Below, one piece after another: positions 46,316 through 53,479 of a stretch of 64,000 nt of DNA (positions are counted from its first letter, which is position 1; each line of letters opens with the position of its first letter). The stretch is from the NCBI GenBank assembly GCA_938040735.1, contig CALHYE010000002.1, forward strand, positions 186,001-250,000, in the 5' to 3' direction. Origin of the DNA: an uncultured Bellilinea sp. Its GTDB lineage: Bacteria > Chloroflexota > Anaerolineae > Anaerolineales > Anaerolineaceae. Under the pieces are notes generated by a model. The model was given only the letters and a program-made list of their open reading frames with translations, had not been told where the DNA came from and made no database searches. The position numbers and the translations under genes were made by a program.

Positions 46316-46438
46316 ATGTTGACGGCAAAAGGAAGTTGGAGATTGAGGTTATTTCTTAATGGTGTAACCTCAATCGGGGTTTGGGGTTTATTTAATGCGT
46401 TGAAAAATCAGGCAGGGATGACCCCGTGGAAGAACTAA
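46316..46438 (+). CDS. possible 40-residue upstream ORF overlapping the sigma factor start
   Basis: ATG 46316 to TAA 46436-46438 is open for 40 codons (MLTAKGSWRLRLFLNG at its start) and its stop lies 13 nt inside the sigma factor gene. It has no clear ribosome-binding site but begins only about 13 nt from the predicted transcription start. Translation through it would unfold the inverted repeat in the leader. Could be a regulatory leader or chance. Confidence 0.25.
   Translation: MLTAKGSWRLRLFLNGVTSIGVWGLFNALKNQAGMTPWKN
46342..46374 (+). promoter_or_regulatory. 10-bp inverted repeat in the sigma factor leader
   Basis: ATTGAGGTTA (46342-46351) pairs perfectly with TAACCTCAAT (46365-46374) across a 13-nt loop. 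No T run follows. It may be an operator for an autoregulator or an mRNA hairpin. Confidence 0.45.
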
Positions 46439-46992
46439 GTGATGCCGAAGTCATCAGCCGTGCATCGGGAGGCGATCAGGAAGCCTTCAGTGTTCTTTAT
46501 CAACGATACGTGAAACGTATCTACAACTATATTTACTACCGAACCGGGAGTGTGCATGACGCGGAAGATTTGACAGAAAAAGTCTTCTTTCGCGCCATGA
46601 ACCACATTCATAATTACCGAAACCGCGGATTACCATTTTCGGCCTGGTTGTATCGTATTGCCCATAATCTGGTGGCAAACTGGCATCGGGATAATAAACG
46701 GCGGAAAGAGGTACCGCTCGAAGATCACGCTTACACCATTCGCCACGGCGGAGAACATCCTGAAAGTGCGCTGGTGAAGGGACAGGAGATCGAACATTTA
46801 GTAAAGGTATTACAAAAATTACCGGAGGATCGTCAGACGCTGATTATTCTAAAGTTTGTTGAGCGGTTATCGAACGAAGAGATTGCCCAGATTATGGGAA
46901 GGAGTGAAGGAGCAATAAAGAGTTTGTATCATCGCACATTAATTGCCTTACGCGATGAATTGGATTTGCCAAGCAAGGAGAGAGAAGAATGA
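46426..46992 (+). CDS. ECF-type RNA polymerase sigma factor
   Basis: A 188-residue sigma-70 family protein lacking regions 1 and 3. Region 2 covers AFSVLYQRYVKRIYNYIYYRTGSVHDAEDLTEKVFFRAM (cut here into its recognisable blocks VHDAEDLTEKVF and FSAWLYRIAHNLVANWHR). Region 4 contains LPEDRQTLIILKFVERLSNEEIAQIMGRSEGAIKSL, with the helix-turn-helix at EEIAQIMGRSEGAIKSLYHR. It would redirect RNA polymerase to stress or envelope genes. The start is GTG 46426. It overlaps the DegV gene by 4 bp. No recognisable anti-sigma factor is adjacent, except possibly the small membrane protein two genes on. Confidence 0.9.
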   Translation: MEELSDAEVISRASGGDQEAFSVLYQRYVKRIYNYIYYRTGSVHDAEDLTEKVFFRAMNHIHNYRNRGLPFSAWLYRIAHNLVANWHRDNKRRKEVPLEDHAYTIRHGGEHPESALVKGQEIEHLVKVLQKLPEDRQTLIILKFVERLSNEEIAQIMGRSEGAIKSLYHRTLIALRDELDLPSKEREE

Positions 46993-47846
46993 TTAAGATC
47001 GTTACCGATGGATCGGCAGATATGCCGGAAGGATGGGAAGAAAAATACGACATTAAGGTCATCCCGCTATCCATCGTGATGGGGGACCAGACCTATCTTC
47101 AATTCAGAGATATAACTTCCAAAAATTTTTATCAGCTGGTGAGGGAAAAACGGTTTCCACCCAAAACCTCGTTACCCTCTCCCTATCAGATCATGGAGTT
47201 TTACCGCTCTATTGCCCAAAAGGGTGAGGAGGTGCTTTCCATTCATCTGGCAAGTAAATTATCCGGCACTTTTGCTGCCGTAAAGCAGGCTGCCGATGAA
47301 ATAGCCGATGAAATAAAAGTATACCCCTTTGATTCGGGGGCCGGCTCTGCAGCGCTGGGATTCATGTGCCGAGAAGCCCGCCTGCTCAGCCAAGATGGAT
47401 GGGATATTCCCAAGATCATTCAGCGTCTTGAAAAAATGCGTGACCGCTTAACCGTGATTTTTACGCTGGAGAACCTGGAATTTGCATACCTGAGTGGACG
47501 GATTAACAAACTGCAGACGGCTTTATCTTCCCTGCTCCGAATCAATCCGATTATCGTCCTTCGGGACGGCCTTCTGAACATGTCTGAAAAGGTGCGCACC
47601 CGCCACCGGGCGCTGGATCGCGTCCTGGAACAAGTTCAACAACGGGTGGGAGATAAAATGGCTTCCCTGGCTGTCGTTCATGCCGCTGCACCCGAAGCAG
47701 CCCAGGCCATGGTGGAGCGCTTGCGAAAGATTTTCCCGAATGTTCGAGAAATTGTGATTACCGAGTTGTCTATTCCGGTTGCGGCACACCTTGGACCGGG
47801 AACCATAGGGATTGTGGCTTATCCAGAGGGAAACGGAGAGGAGTGA
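46989..47846 (+). CDS. DegV family fatty acid-binding protein
   Basis: A 285-residue DegV-fold protein, cytoplasmic. The opening IKIVTDGSADMPEGW, the PPKTSLPSPYQIMEFY block, the fatty-acid headgroup motif SIHLASKLSGTF, and VYPFDSGAGSAALGF are characteristic; IPVAAHLGPGTIGIVAYPEG closes the family. In Firmicutes such proteins present fatty acids to the FakA kinase; no fakA-like gene is in the window. It is translationally coupled on both sides (ATGA overlap with the sigma gene, GTGA overlap with the small membrane protein gene). Confidence 0.92.
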   Translation: MIKIVTDGSADMPEGWEEKYDIKVIPLSIVMGDQTYLQFRDITSKNFYQLVREKRFPPKTSLPSPYQIMEFYRSIAQKGEEVLSIHLASKLSGTFAAVKQAADEIADEIKVYPFDSGAGSAALGFMCREARLLSQDGWDIPKIIQRLEKMRDRLTVIFTLENLEFAYLSGRINKLQTALSSLLRINPIIVLRDGLLNMSEKVRTRHRALDRVLEQVQQRVGDKMASLAVVHAAAPEAAQAMVERLRKIFPNVREIVITELSIPVAAHLGPGTIGIVAYPEGNGEE

Positions 47847-48127
47847 GCAACGCGATGCAATCACCGATGGTGTTGGACGGTTTAGAGAGCAATTTAGCGA
47901 CTTTGTTCAAGCCAGTTGAACCCAGCCCGGTTTTCGTGGAGTCGCTGGCGGTGCGGTTAAAAAAGCCCAAAGCGGTTCAATTGGAAAGGGCCGGCAAAAC
48001 GCCTCTGCTCATGGTTTTGGTGGGCAGCGGCCTGTTAATTGGGGTGTTGTTTTACATCGGCTTGCGATTGATTGGTCTGCTTTTTCAAAAAAGTAGCGGA
48101 TTCAGACGACGCCCAGTTTCTCTTTAA
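47843..48127 (+). CDS. small single-pass membrane protein in the sigma factor operon
   Basis: A 94-residue protein: a soluble stretch with LFKPVEPSPVFVESLAVRLKKP (recognisable as the PxPxFxxxLxxRL pattern) followed by one membrane helix (about 52-75, LLMVLVGSGLLIGVLFYIGLRL) and a basic tail. I do not recognise a named family. Its operon position behind an ECF sigma factor and its single helix would suit a reduced anti-sigma or a membrane partner, but this is inference. GTG 47843 overlaps the DegV stop; its 3' end overlaps the converging glutaredoxin gene by 26 bp. Confidence 0.65.
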   Translation: MSNAMQSPMVLDGLESNLATLFKPVEPSPVFVESLAVRLKKPKAVQLERAGKTPLLMVLVGSGLLIGVLFYIGLRLIGLLFQKSSGFRRRPVSL

Positions 48128-48356
48128 GTTGCTGAACGGTGGGTTCGACTAAAATGCTGCCATCGGGGAAGACGATGGTTGGGACGCTGCGGTTGCCGTT
48201 ATTGACCTGTTCGACATAACGGCGGCCGTCCATGTCCGAGTCTATATCAATATATTCGTATGGGATCTTCAACTCGTCCAGAGCAGCCCGTGCCCTCCGA
48301 GAAGTGTAACACCAGGATGTGCCATAAAAGCGAAGCGGTTGTGAAAAATTAGTCAA
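48102..48356 (-). CDS. glutaredoxin-like thioredoxin-fold protein
   Basis: An 84-residue glutaredoxin/mycoredoxin-like protein with the monothiol-capable active site WCYTS (C16, S19), the cis-Pro in RSVPTIVFPDGS and the C-terminal helix QQLKEKLGVV. It should reduce disulfides or mixed disulfides in the cytoplasm. Its start overlaps the end of the helical HEPN-like gene by 8 bp, so the two form a small minus-strand operon. Confidence 0.88.
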   Translation of the reverse strand: MTNFSQPLRFYGTSWCYTSRRARAALDELKIPYEYIDIDSDMDGRRYVEQVNNGNRSVPTIVFPDGSILVEPTVQQLKEKLGVV

Positions 48357-48702
48357 TTTGATCCTCCATCCAGCAGTCTAATTCTTGAATGAAATTTCTG
48401 GCTTCCTGCAATAAATCCACATCAATGGGTAATTGATGTTCGGGAGTAACCCGCATGATTAGCGCCTCGGCGGATTGGCGAATTGCGGCAGGAAAATCTG
48501 AATTTTGGCTGAAAACCTTCAGGGCATCTAAACCGTTGAGTTTACGAATATTAACTCCCCTTTGTGCCAGAAAAGCCTGAGCGGCTAAACCAGCCGCTCG
48601 ACGAGCGCACACCCGTGCCATGCCTTCGTTGCCTTGTTGACGGGCAGATTCGCCGAGGGTTAGTTCCCGGTTGATTTTCAAAAGGATGTCGCTTTTCAGC
48701 AT
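48349..48702 (-). CDS. small helical protein, possibly HEPN-like
   Basis: A 117-residue all-helical protein. The part ARQQGNEGMARVCARRAAGLAA and the later AIRQSAEALIMRVT give a four-helix-bundle impression similar to HEPN-type proteins, but the R-x4-6-H nuclease motif is not evident. ATG 48702 is chosen over the upstream start at 48735 because a TGG-TAAAAT element ends 8 nt before it, which implies a leaderless mRNA. It is the first gene of the operon with the glutaredoxin gene. Function unknown. Confidence 0.6.
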   Translation of the reverse strand: MLKSDILLKINRELTLGESARQQGNEGMARVCARRAAGLAAQAFLAQRGVNIRKLNGLDALKVFSQNSDFPAAIRQSAEALIMRVTPEHQLPIDVDLLQEARNFIQELDCWMEDQID

Positions 48703-48710
48703 ATGGGATA

Positions 48711-48719
48711 ATTTTACCA
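48711..48719 (-). promoter_or_regulatory. extended -10 of the HEPN-like/glutaredoxin operon, leaderless spacing
   Basis: Minus-strand TGG followed by TAAAAT (48716-48711), 8 nt before the ATG at 48702. Confidence 0.5.
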
Positions 48720-48752
48720 GTAAAAAATCACTCAATTAAATGATAAACTGCC

Positions 48753-48782
48753 TCCGGGCTTTTTAAGGAATAAAAGCCCGGA
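48753..48782 (-). terminator. hairpin after the DUF4870 gene
   Basis: An 11-bp perfect stem (48753-48763 with 48772-48782). On the minus strand it follows the DUF4870 stop by 26 bp but lacks a good T tail, so termination may be partial. Confidence 0.5.
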
Positions 48783-48808
48783 AGCATCAACGATGACGCG
48801 GAAATATT

Positions 48809-49147
48809 CTAAGCCCAGCCCTGATTTTTTACAAAGTCGGTGATCACGGGCAAAGTGATATATTCACCTTTGTTGGCTCGTATCGCCAGCCAAATGACCA
48901 CCCCTAAAGTTAGAATCGGGCTGATGCAGTTAATAATCGGGATAAAAGCAAGGATGGTGTTGAGGATGACCAGCACAATTCCCAGAACCAATGCCTGCAT
49001 GTAATGGGCTTTGATGAAGGGTCTTTTCTTCTTGTCTTCCATGAGCAGGATAATGATGGGAATTAGAGGGGTCAATAAATAGGATAAGAGCGCCCATAAG
49101 CGGTCATCACTGGTGATGCCATCGGGAGAAAAGGAAACATCAGACAT
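48809..49147 (-). CDS. DUF4870 membrane protein
   Basis: A 112-residue membrane protein with three to four helices: RLWALLSYLLTPLIPIIILL, ALVLGIVLVILNTILAFIPI and ISPILTLGVVIWLAIRANKG. The pattern D-D-R-x-W-A-x-L-S-Y near the start and RPFIKAHYMQAL between helices is typical of DUF4870. Function unknown. AAGGAGGT lies 8 nt before the start. The gene is divergent from fmt. Confidence 0.85.
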   Translation of the reverse strand: MSDVSFSPDGITSDDRLWALLSYLLTPLIPIIILLMEDKKKRPFIKAHYMQALVLGIVLVILNTILAFIPIINCISPILTLGVVIWLAIRANKGEYITLPVITDFVKNQGWA

Positions 49148-49253
49148 GGGGTAATACCTCCTTGGCGTAAAGAATTTGGAAATCAGGATAACACCATTGT
49201 ATAACGGTTTTCGAATGAATCAAAGTCGTAACTCAAAGCAATTTTTAATTTTG

Positions 49254-49262
49254 TGTTAAAAT
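49254..49262 (+). promoter_or_regulatory. extended -10 of fmt, leaderless spacing
   Basis: TGT followed by TAAAAT (49257-49262), 8 nt before ATG 49271. No -35 is obvious and there is no ribosome-binding site. Confidence 0.5.
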
Positions 49263-49270
49263 TTTGATCT

Positions 49271-50191
49271 ATGATGGAATACCGCATTGTTTTTATGGGG
49301 TCTCCTGAGTTTGCCCTCCCCACTCTGGAACTGCTTGCCCGGAATTATTATGTTGTTGGGGTGGTAACCCAACCCGACCGTCCATCGGGCCGTGGACGAA
49401 CCCTGACCGCACCGCCGGTCAAAGTTGCTGCACAACAATTGGGTATTGAAACTATTCAACCGAGTCGTTTGAAAGAGGCTGGTGTGTGGGAAAAGTTGGT
49501 TGAATGGTCGCCGGATGTGATTGTTGTGGCAGCCTTTGGTCAAATTTTGCGTCAAAATGTGCTGGATTTACCACGATACGGCTGCATCAATGTTCATGCC
49601 TCGTTGCTCCCTCGCTGGCGAGGAGCAGCGCCGATCCAGGCAGCGATTCTTCATGGCGATGAAGTGAGCGGTGTAACGATCATGAAAATGGATGCTGGGA
49701 TAGATACCGGTCCAATCCTTGCTCAACGAAGCACACCCATTCAAGAGGACGATGATGCGGAAAGCCTCGGTAAAAAACTGTCTGACGCGGGAGCGGAGTT
49801 ATTGATTGAGGTACTGCCTGCTTACCTGCGTGGAGAAATCGTGCCACAACCCCAAGACGAATCTCAAGCAACTTATGCCCCCATGTTGAACAAAGAAGAA
49901 GGGGAATTGAATTTTTCCCAATCCGCAGAGTATCTTGAGAGGAAGATCAGGGCTTTTTTCCCTTGGCCGGGGGCTTATATGATGTGGGATGGTCAATGGT
50001 TAAAAATCAAGCGTGCCTCTGTCCTGCAACAAAATTCCATTCCAGAGGGTAAGAGGTCGGTTATTGATGGACTACCGGCTATTGGCACGGCAAATGGGGT
50101 GTTGTTGTTGCGGGAGGTTCAACCGGCTGGCAAGAGGTGGATGAGCGGAGAGGAATTTTTGCGCGGCGCGCGCCACTGGCGTGAGATTTAA
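49271..50191 (+). CDS. fmt: methionyl-tRNA formyltransferase
   Basis: Formylates initiator Met-tRNA using 10-formyltetrahydrofolate; 306 residues, normal size. The N-terminal FMGSPEFALPTLELL, the formyl-folate site with CINVHASLLPRWRGAAPIQ (catalytic Asn/His and SLLP), and MDAGIDTGPIL with the catalytic Asp are all present. The C-terminal beta-barrel starts after about 205. A def gene is not next to it. A second ATG immediately follows the first (49274). It heads a unit with the ketopantoate reductase-like and GH13 genes. Confidence 0.96.
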   Translation: MMEYRIVFMGSPEFALPTLELLARNYYVVGVVTQPDRPSGRGRTLTAPPVKVAAQQLGIETIQPSRLKEAGVWEKLVEWSPDVIVVAAFGQILRQNVLDLPRYGCINVHASLLPRWRGAAPIQAAILHGDEVSGVTIMKMDAGIDTGPILAQRSTPIQEDDDAESLGKKLSDAGAELLIEVLPAYLRGEIVPQPQDESQATYAPMLNKEEGELNFSQSAEYLERKIRAFFPWPGAYMMWDGQWLKIKRASVLQQNSIPEGKRSVIDGLPAIGTANGVLLLREVQPAGKRWMSGEEFLRGARHWREI

Positions 50192-50213
50192 TCGAATGAG
50201 TGAGTAGAATCAA

Positions 50214-51257
50214 ATGAATTATTTGATCTTTGGAATGGGGGCAATTGGAACGTACATTGGCGGCAGTCTGAAAATGAGCGGCGAAACGGTTATGTACTTT
50301 GAACGAACCGAAGTCGTCAGGCGCCTTAATCATCAACCGCTGATGGTTGAAATCGAAGGAAAAGAACAATCCTTCCTGCCCGATTTGGTTAGCGATTCGC
50401 TAGAAATCATATTGGATCAGTACTCCGTTGATGTGGCGGTGGTGGCGGTTAAGTCATTTGATACGCCATCTGTTGCCGCTCTCTTAAAGCCCTATTGTGA
50501 TCAAATTTCAGCAGTTCTCAGTCTGCAAAATGGCGTTGAAAACGAGGAAATTCTAGCCGAGTTTGTGGGGGGAGATCGGGTAGTGGCCGGAACGTTGACC
50601 AGCGCTGTGGCTAAAAGAGATACCGGAAGAGTTGTCCTTGAGAGAAAACGAGGTATCGGAGTTGCAGGAGGCAATCCTCTTTCGGGAAAAATTGTAGAAT
50701 CCTTTAACCGGGCAGGTTTGAATGCAAAATTATTCCAGAATGGCTGGGAGATGAAATGGTCAAAATTATTAACAAACCTTCTGGCAAATGCTACTTCTGC
50801 CATTCTAGACCTGACTCCGGTTGAAATATTTTCCGACCCGAAATTGTTCAAAATTGAAACCGAGCAAGTGCGTGAAGCGGTGAGGGTTATGACCAAAATG
50901 GGTTACCGCGTTATTGACTTACCGGGTACACCCGTCCGAATTTTATCGTTCTTGTTTCATCATGTGCCACAGGGAATCGCCCGCCGGATCGCCGGCAGAA
51001 CGCTGGCGGCCGGACGGGGAGGGAAAATGCCTTCATTTCATGTAGATCTGTATCGTGGTTATCGTCCCCTGGAGGTGGATTACTTGAATGGGGCGGTGGT
51101 ACGCTTTGGTGAACGACTCGGTGTTGCCACACCTGTAAATTCATTTTTGAACGAAACTCTTTTATCTATTGCCGAGAGACCGCTAGAATTGAATGGTTAC
51201 CGAAAAAATCCCGAGAAGATGATTGCGGATTTATCGAAAAGGGTGAATTTATTTTGA
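50214..51257 (+). CDS. 2-dehydropantoate 2-reductase-like (PanE/ApbA family)
   Basis: A 347-residue NADP-dependent reductase. The N-terminal dinucleotide motif is FGMGAIGTYIGG, followed by VAVVAVKSFDT and the conserved LQNGVENEE loop. The C-terminal helical domain has the catalytic Lys/Asn segment WSKLLTNLLANATSAI and ends with the SFHVDLYRGYRPLEVDYLNG block. It could reduce ketopantoate for coenzyme A synthesis, but many paralogues act on other 2-oxoacids. The gene lies 22 bp behind fmt and overlaps the GH13 gene by ATGA. Confidence 0.85.
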   Translation: MNYLIFGMGAIGTYIGGSLKMSGETVMYFERTEVVRRLNHQPLMVEIEGKEQSFLPDLVSDSLEIILDQYSVDVAVVAVKSFDTPSVAALLKPYCDQISAVLSLQNGVENEEILAEFVGGDRVVAGTLTSAVAKRDTGRVVLERKRGIGVAGGNPLSGKIVESFNRAGLNAKLFQNGWEMKWSKLLTNLLANATSAILDLTPVEIFSDPKLFKIETEQVREAVRVMTKMGYRVIDLPGTPVRILSFLFHHVPQGIARRIAGRTLAAGRGGKMPSFHVDLYRGYRPLEVDYLNGAVVRFGERLGVATPVNSFLNETLLSIAERPLELNGYRKNPEKMIADLSKRVNLF

Positions 51258-52666
51258 TGAACATTCCAGAGTGGGTGAAGGATAGTGTCTTTTATCAAAT
51301 TTTTCCGGATCGGTTTGCAAATGGGGATGCATCCAATGATCCTCCCAATGTTCAAGCCTGGGGCCGTCCGCCGGATGCAATTCACTTTCAGGGGGGAGAC
51401 CTTGTCGGGATTGAACAAAGGTTGGATTATTTGCAAGATTTGGGGATCAATGCCCTTTACCTGAACCCAATTTTTCTTTCCCCCTCCACACACCGTTACA
51501 ACACTGTGGATTACTACCGGATTGATCCCAAACTGGGGACATTGGATGATTTTCGGCGCCTGCTGAAAAAAGTACACCAACGAGGAATGCGGCTTATTCT
51601 GGACGGGGTGTTCAATCATTGCGGGAGGGGTTTTTTCGCCTTTAATGATTTGTTGGAAAATGGCGAGAATTCCCCGTATTTGGATTGGTTTCATGTGCGG
51701 AGATTCCCGCTAAATGCGTATAGCCATGGTAAGGCGACCCGCTACAAGGCCTGGTGGGGATTCAAAAGTTTGCCGAAATTCAATACTAAAAATTCAGCCG
51801 TTCGGCGCTTTATTTTTGAGGTTGCCCGATATTGGATAGAGGAAGGAATTGACGGCTGGCGTTTGGATGTACCCAATGAGATTAATGACGATGAGTTTTG
51901 GGCAGAATTCCGGTGGGTGGTCAAGTCAACCAATCCTGATGCTTATCTGGTCGGTGAAATTTGGGATTTGTTGCCTCGTTGGGTGAATGACAGTCATTTT
52001 GATGGGGTGATGCATTATCCTTTGCGCTCAGCAATTCTGGATGTACTGAGAGGGAAGACCGGAACGGAGGATTTTTATGCTCGCCTTTTGCAGATTGAAC
52101 AAGCTTATGGCCAAGATAACTTATTTGGTTTGTACTTGCTGCTGGGTTCTCACGATACCGAGCGAGTCAAAACACTCCTCCATGGAAATTCCCAAAAACT
52201 GCATCTGGCTTATTTGCTGATGTTTGCCTTCCCCGGGACACCGTCTATTTACTACGGTGATGAAGTTGGGTTGGAAGGTGGTAAAGATCCGGATTGCCGC
52301 AGGGCTTTCCCTTGGAACGAGAATGAATGGGATCAGGATTTGAGGCGGTGGATTAAGAAGTTAATCGAAATCCGCCGCGCGACTCCCCTCTTAAGGCGAG
52401 GAAAATGGAGAATACTGCAACCCGCTCCTTGCGATGGAATTGTACAGATGGTTCGAGAGGGCGGCGGTGAGCAGTTATTGATTCTGGCAAATCTTAATTC
52501 TGAACCCTGTCGGGTTACCATTCCGGCGGGAAGCGATAACCCGACTGGGCAACAAAGCCTGCGTGATTTACTCGGCAATCCATTTTCGGTCGAGATGGAT
52601 CACAATCAAGTTGAGATTGTCTTACCCGGGTTGAGCGGCGGGTATTTTTCAACCGGTCTTTTTTGA
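51254..52666 (+). CDS. cytoplasmic GH13 alpha-glycosidase (neopullulanase-like)
   Basis: A 470-residue GH13 enzyme without signal peptide or an N-terminal CBM34 module; the barrel starts directly at DSVFYQIFPDRFANGD, the signature of the neopullulanase/maltogenic amylase group. Region I is LILDGVFNHCG, nucleophile D205 in GWRLDVPNE, acid/base E235 in VGEIWD and D301 in GSHDTERV. It should process intracellular maltodextrins, complementing the larger enzyme at 26.3 kb. Its start is coupled to panE-like by ATGA, an odd partnership. Its 3' end overlaps the converging CBS gene by 18 bp. Confidence 0.92.
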   Translation: MMNIPEWVKDSVFYQIFPDRFANGDASNDPPNVQAWGRPPDAIHFQGGDLVGIEQRLDYLQDLGINALYLNPIFLSPSTHRYNTVDYYRIDPKLGTLDDFRRLLKKVHQRGMRLILDGVFNHCGRGFFAFNDLLENGENSPYLDWFHVRRFPLNAYSHGKATRYKAWWGFKSLPKFNTKNSAVRRFIFEVARYWIEEGIDGWRLDVPNEINDDEFWAEFRWVVKSTNPDAYLVGEIWDLLPRWVNDSHFDGVMHYPLRSAILDVLRGKTGTEDFYARLLQIEQAYGQDNLFGLYLLLGSHDTERVKTLLHGNSQKLHLAYLLMFAFPGTPSIYYGDEVGLEGGKDPDCRRAFPWNENEWDQDLRRWIKKLIEIRRATPLLRRGKWRILQPAPCDGIVQMVREGGGEQLLILANLNSEPCRVTIPAGSDNPTGQQSLRDLLGNPFSVEMDHNQVEIVLPGLSGGYFSTGLF

Positions 52667-53077
52667 TTCCTTATCGGATATCCAGCCGATTTCTTCGGCA
52701 GCCATGAACAGGTCGGTTGCTGTAATCATCCCAATCAGTTCATTGTTTTCATCAACCACCGGTAGGTGGTGGACATTCTTTTCCTGCATCTTGCGGGAAC
52801 ATTCCACCAAAGTCCATTGGGGACGAGCAACATGAACAGGTACGGTCATAATCTCTCGAACGGTCGTCTCCGCAGGGTTGCGGGAAGCCGCAATAATCTT
52901 ATCGCGGATGTCTGTGGTGGTGATGATTCCATAAGTTGTGGTGTGGTTTTCTTTGAGAACAACCACTAGACTGTGGATGTGCCTGCGGCGCATCAGCGTC
53001 ATTGCAAATGAAACACTGCTATCCGCATCAATTACCACAACGGGACTCGACATCCAATCTCGAACCAGATGACTCAT
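52649..53077 (-). CDS. two-CBS-domain protein
   Basis: A 142-residue protein made only of a CBS pair (Bateman module). First CBS: VRDWMSSPVVVIDADSSVSF to IITTTDIRD. Second CBS: VREIMTVPVHVARPQWTLVE to HHLPVVDENNELIGMITATD. Such modules bind adenine nucleotides and regulate partners. It lies 12 bp behind the pterin dehydratase gene on the same strand; no functional link is obvious. Confidence 0.9.
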   Translation of the reverse strand: MSHLVRDWMSSPVVVIDADSSVSFAMTLMRRRHIHSLVVVLKENHTTTYGIITTTDIRDKIIAASRNPAETTVREIMTVPVHVARPQWTLVECSRKMQEKNVHHLPVVDENNELIGMITATDLFMAAEEIGWISDKESKKTG

Positions 53078-53089
53078 GGTTTAAACCTC

Positions 53090-53458
53090 CTAAGAAGATC
53101 TCGGTTTTGTATCCTCACGCGAACGATAAATTTCATCGGTTTTCGCAGCCATGATGAAATCATTGCGGTGCAATCCATTGACGACATGTGTCCACCATTC
53201 CACGGTCACTTTCCCATACTCAACCGTTATTTTTGGGTGGTGATCTTGCTCATCAGCAGACAAACCGACAGCAACAACAAAATCGAGGGCTTCTTTGTAC
53301 CGCTTAAAACGGAATGTCTTTTGTAATTTTGGCACTTCTTCGGAGTCGATGACCAGCCAACCCTCTGCCAGAGGCAACAGGTTGTCAATCTCATTATTGC
53401 TCAATGGGGGAGCGCTTTTTTGGGGTTTTACACACTGTTCACGGCTAAGCTCACTCAT
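53090..53458 (-). CDS. pterin-4a-carbinolamine dehydratase
   Basis: A 122-residue PCD/DCoH protein. The catalytic signature is present: SADEQDHHPKITVEYGKV followed by VEWWTHVVNGLHRNDF, containing the two adjacent His, the Pro and the Trp. It dehydrates 4a-hydroxy-pterins, or in related forms acts in pterin-dependent cofactor recycling. No aromatic amino acid hydroxylase gene is nearby, so the pterin source is unknown; a RuBisCO-assembly or molybdopterin-associated role known for some paralogues cannot be excluded. Confidence 0.9.
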   Translation of the reverse strand: MSELSREQCVKPQKSAPPLSNNEIDNLLPLAEGWLVIDSEEVPKLQKTFRFKRYKEALDFVVAVGLSADEQDHHPKITVEYGKVTVEWWTHVVNGLHRNDFIMAAKTDEIYRSREDTKPRSS

Positions 53459-53479
53459 GGGATACCTCTAAGGGTTGGA

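Noticed and set aside
46691-46992. A zinc-binding anti-sigma within the sigma gene region
   Set aside because: No Cys/His motif of the ZAS type is encoded in or beside the sigma gene.
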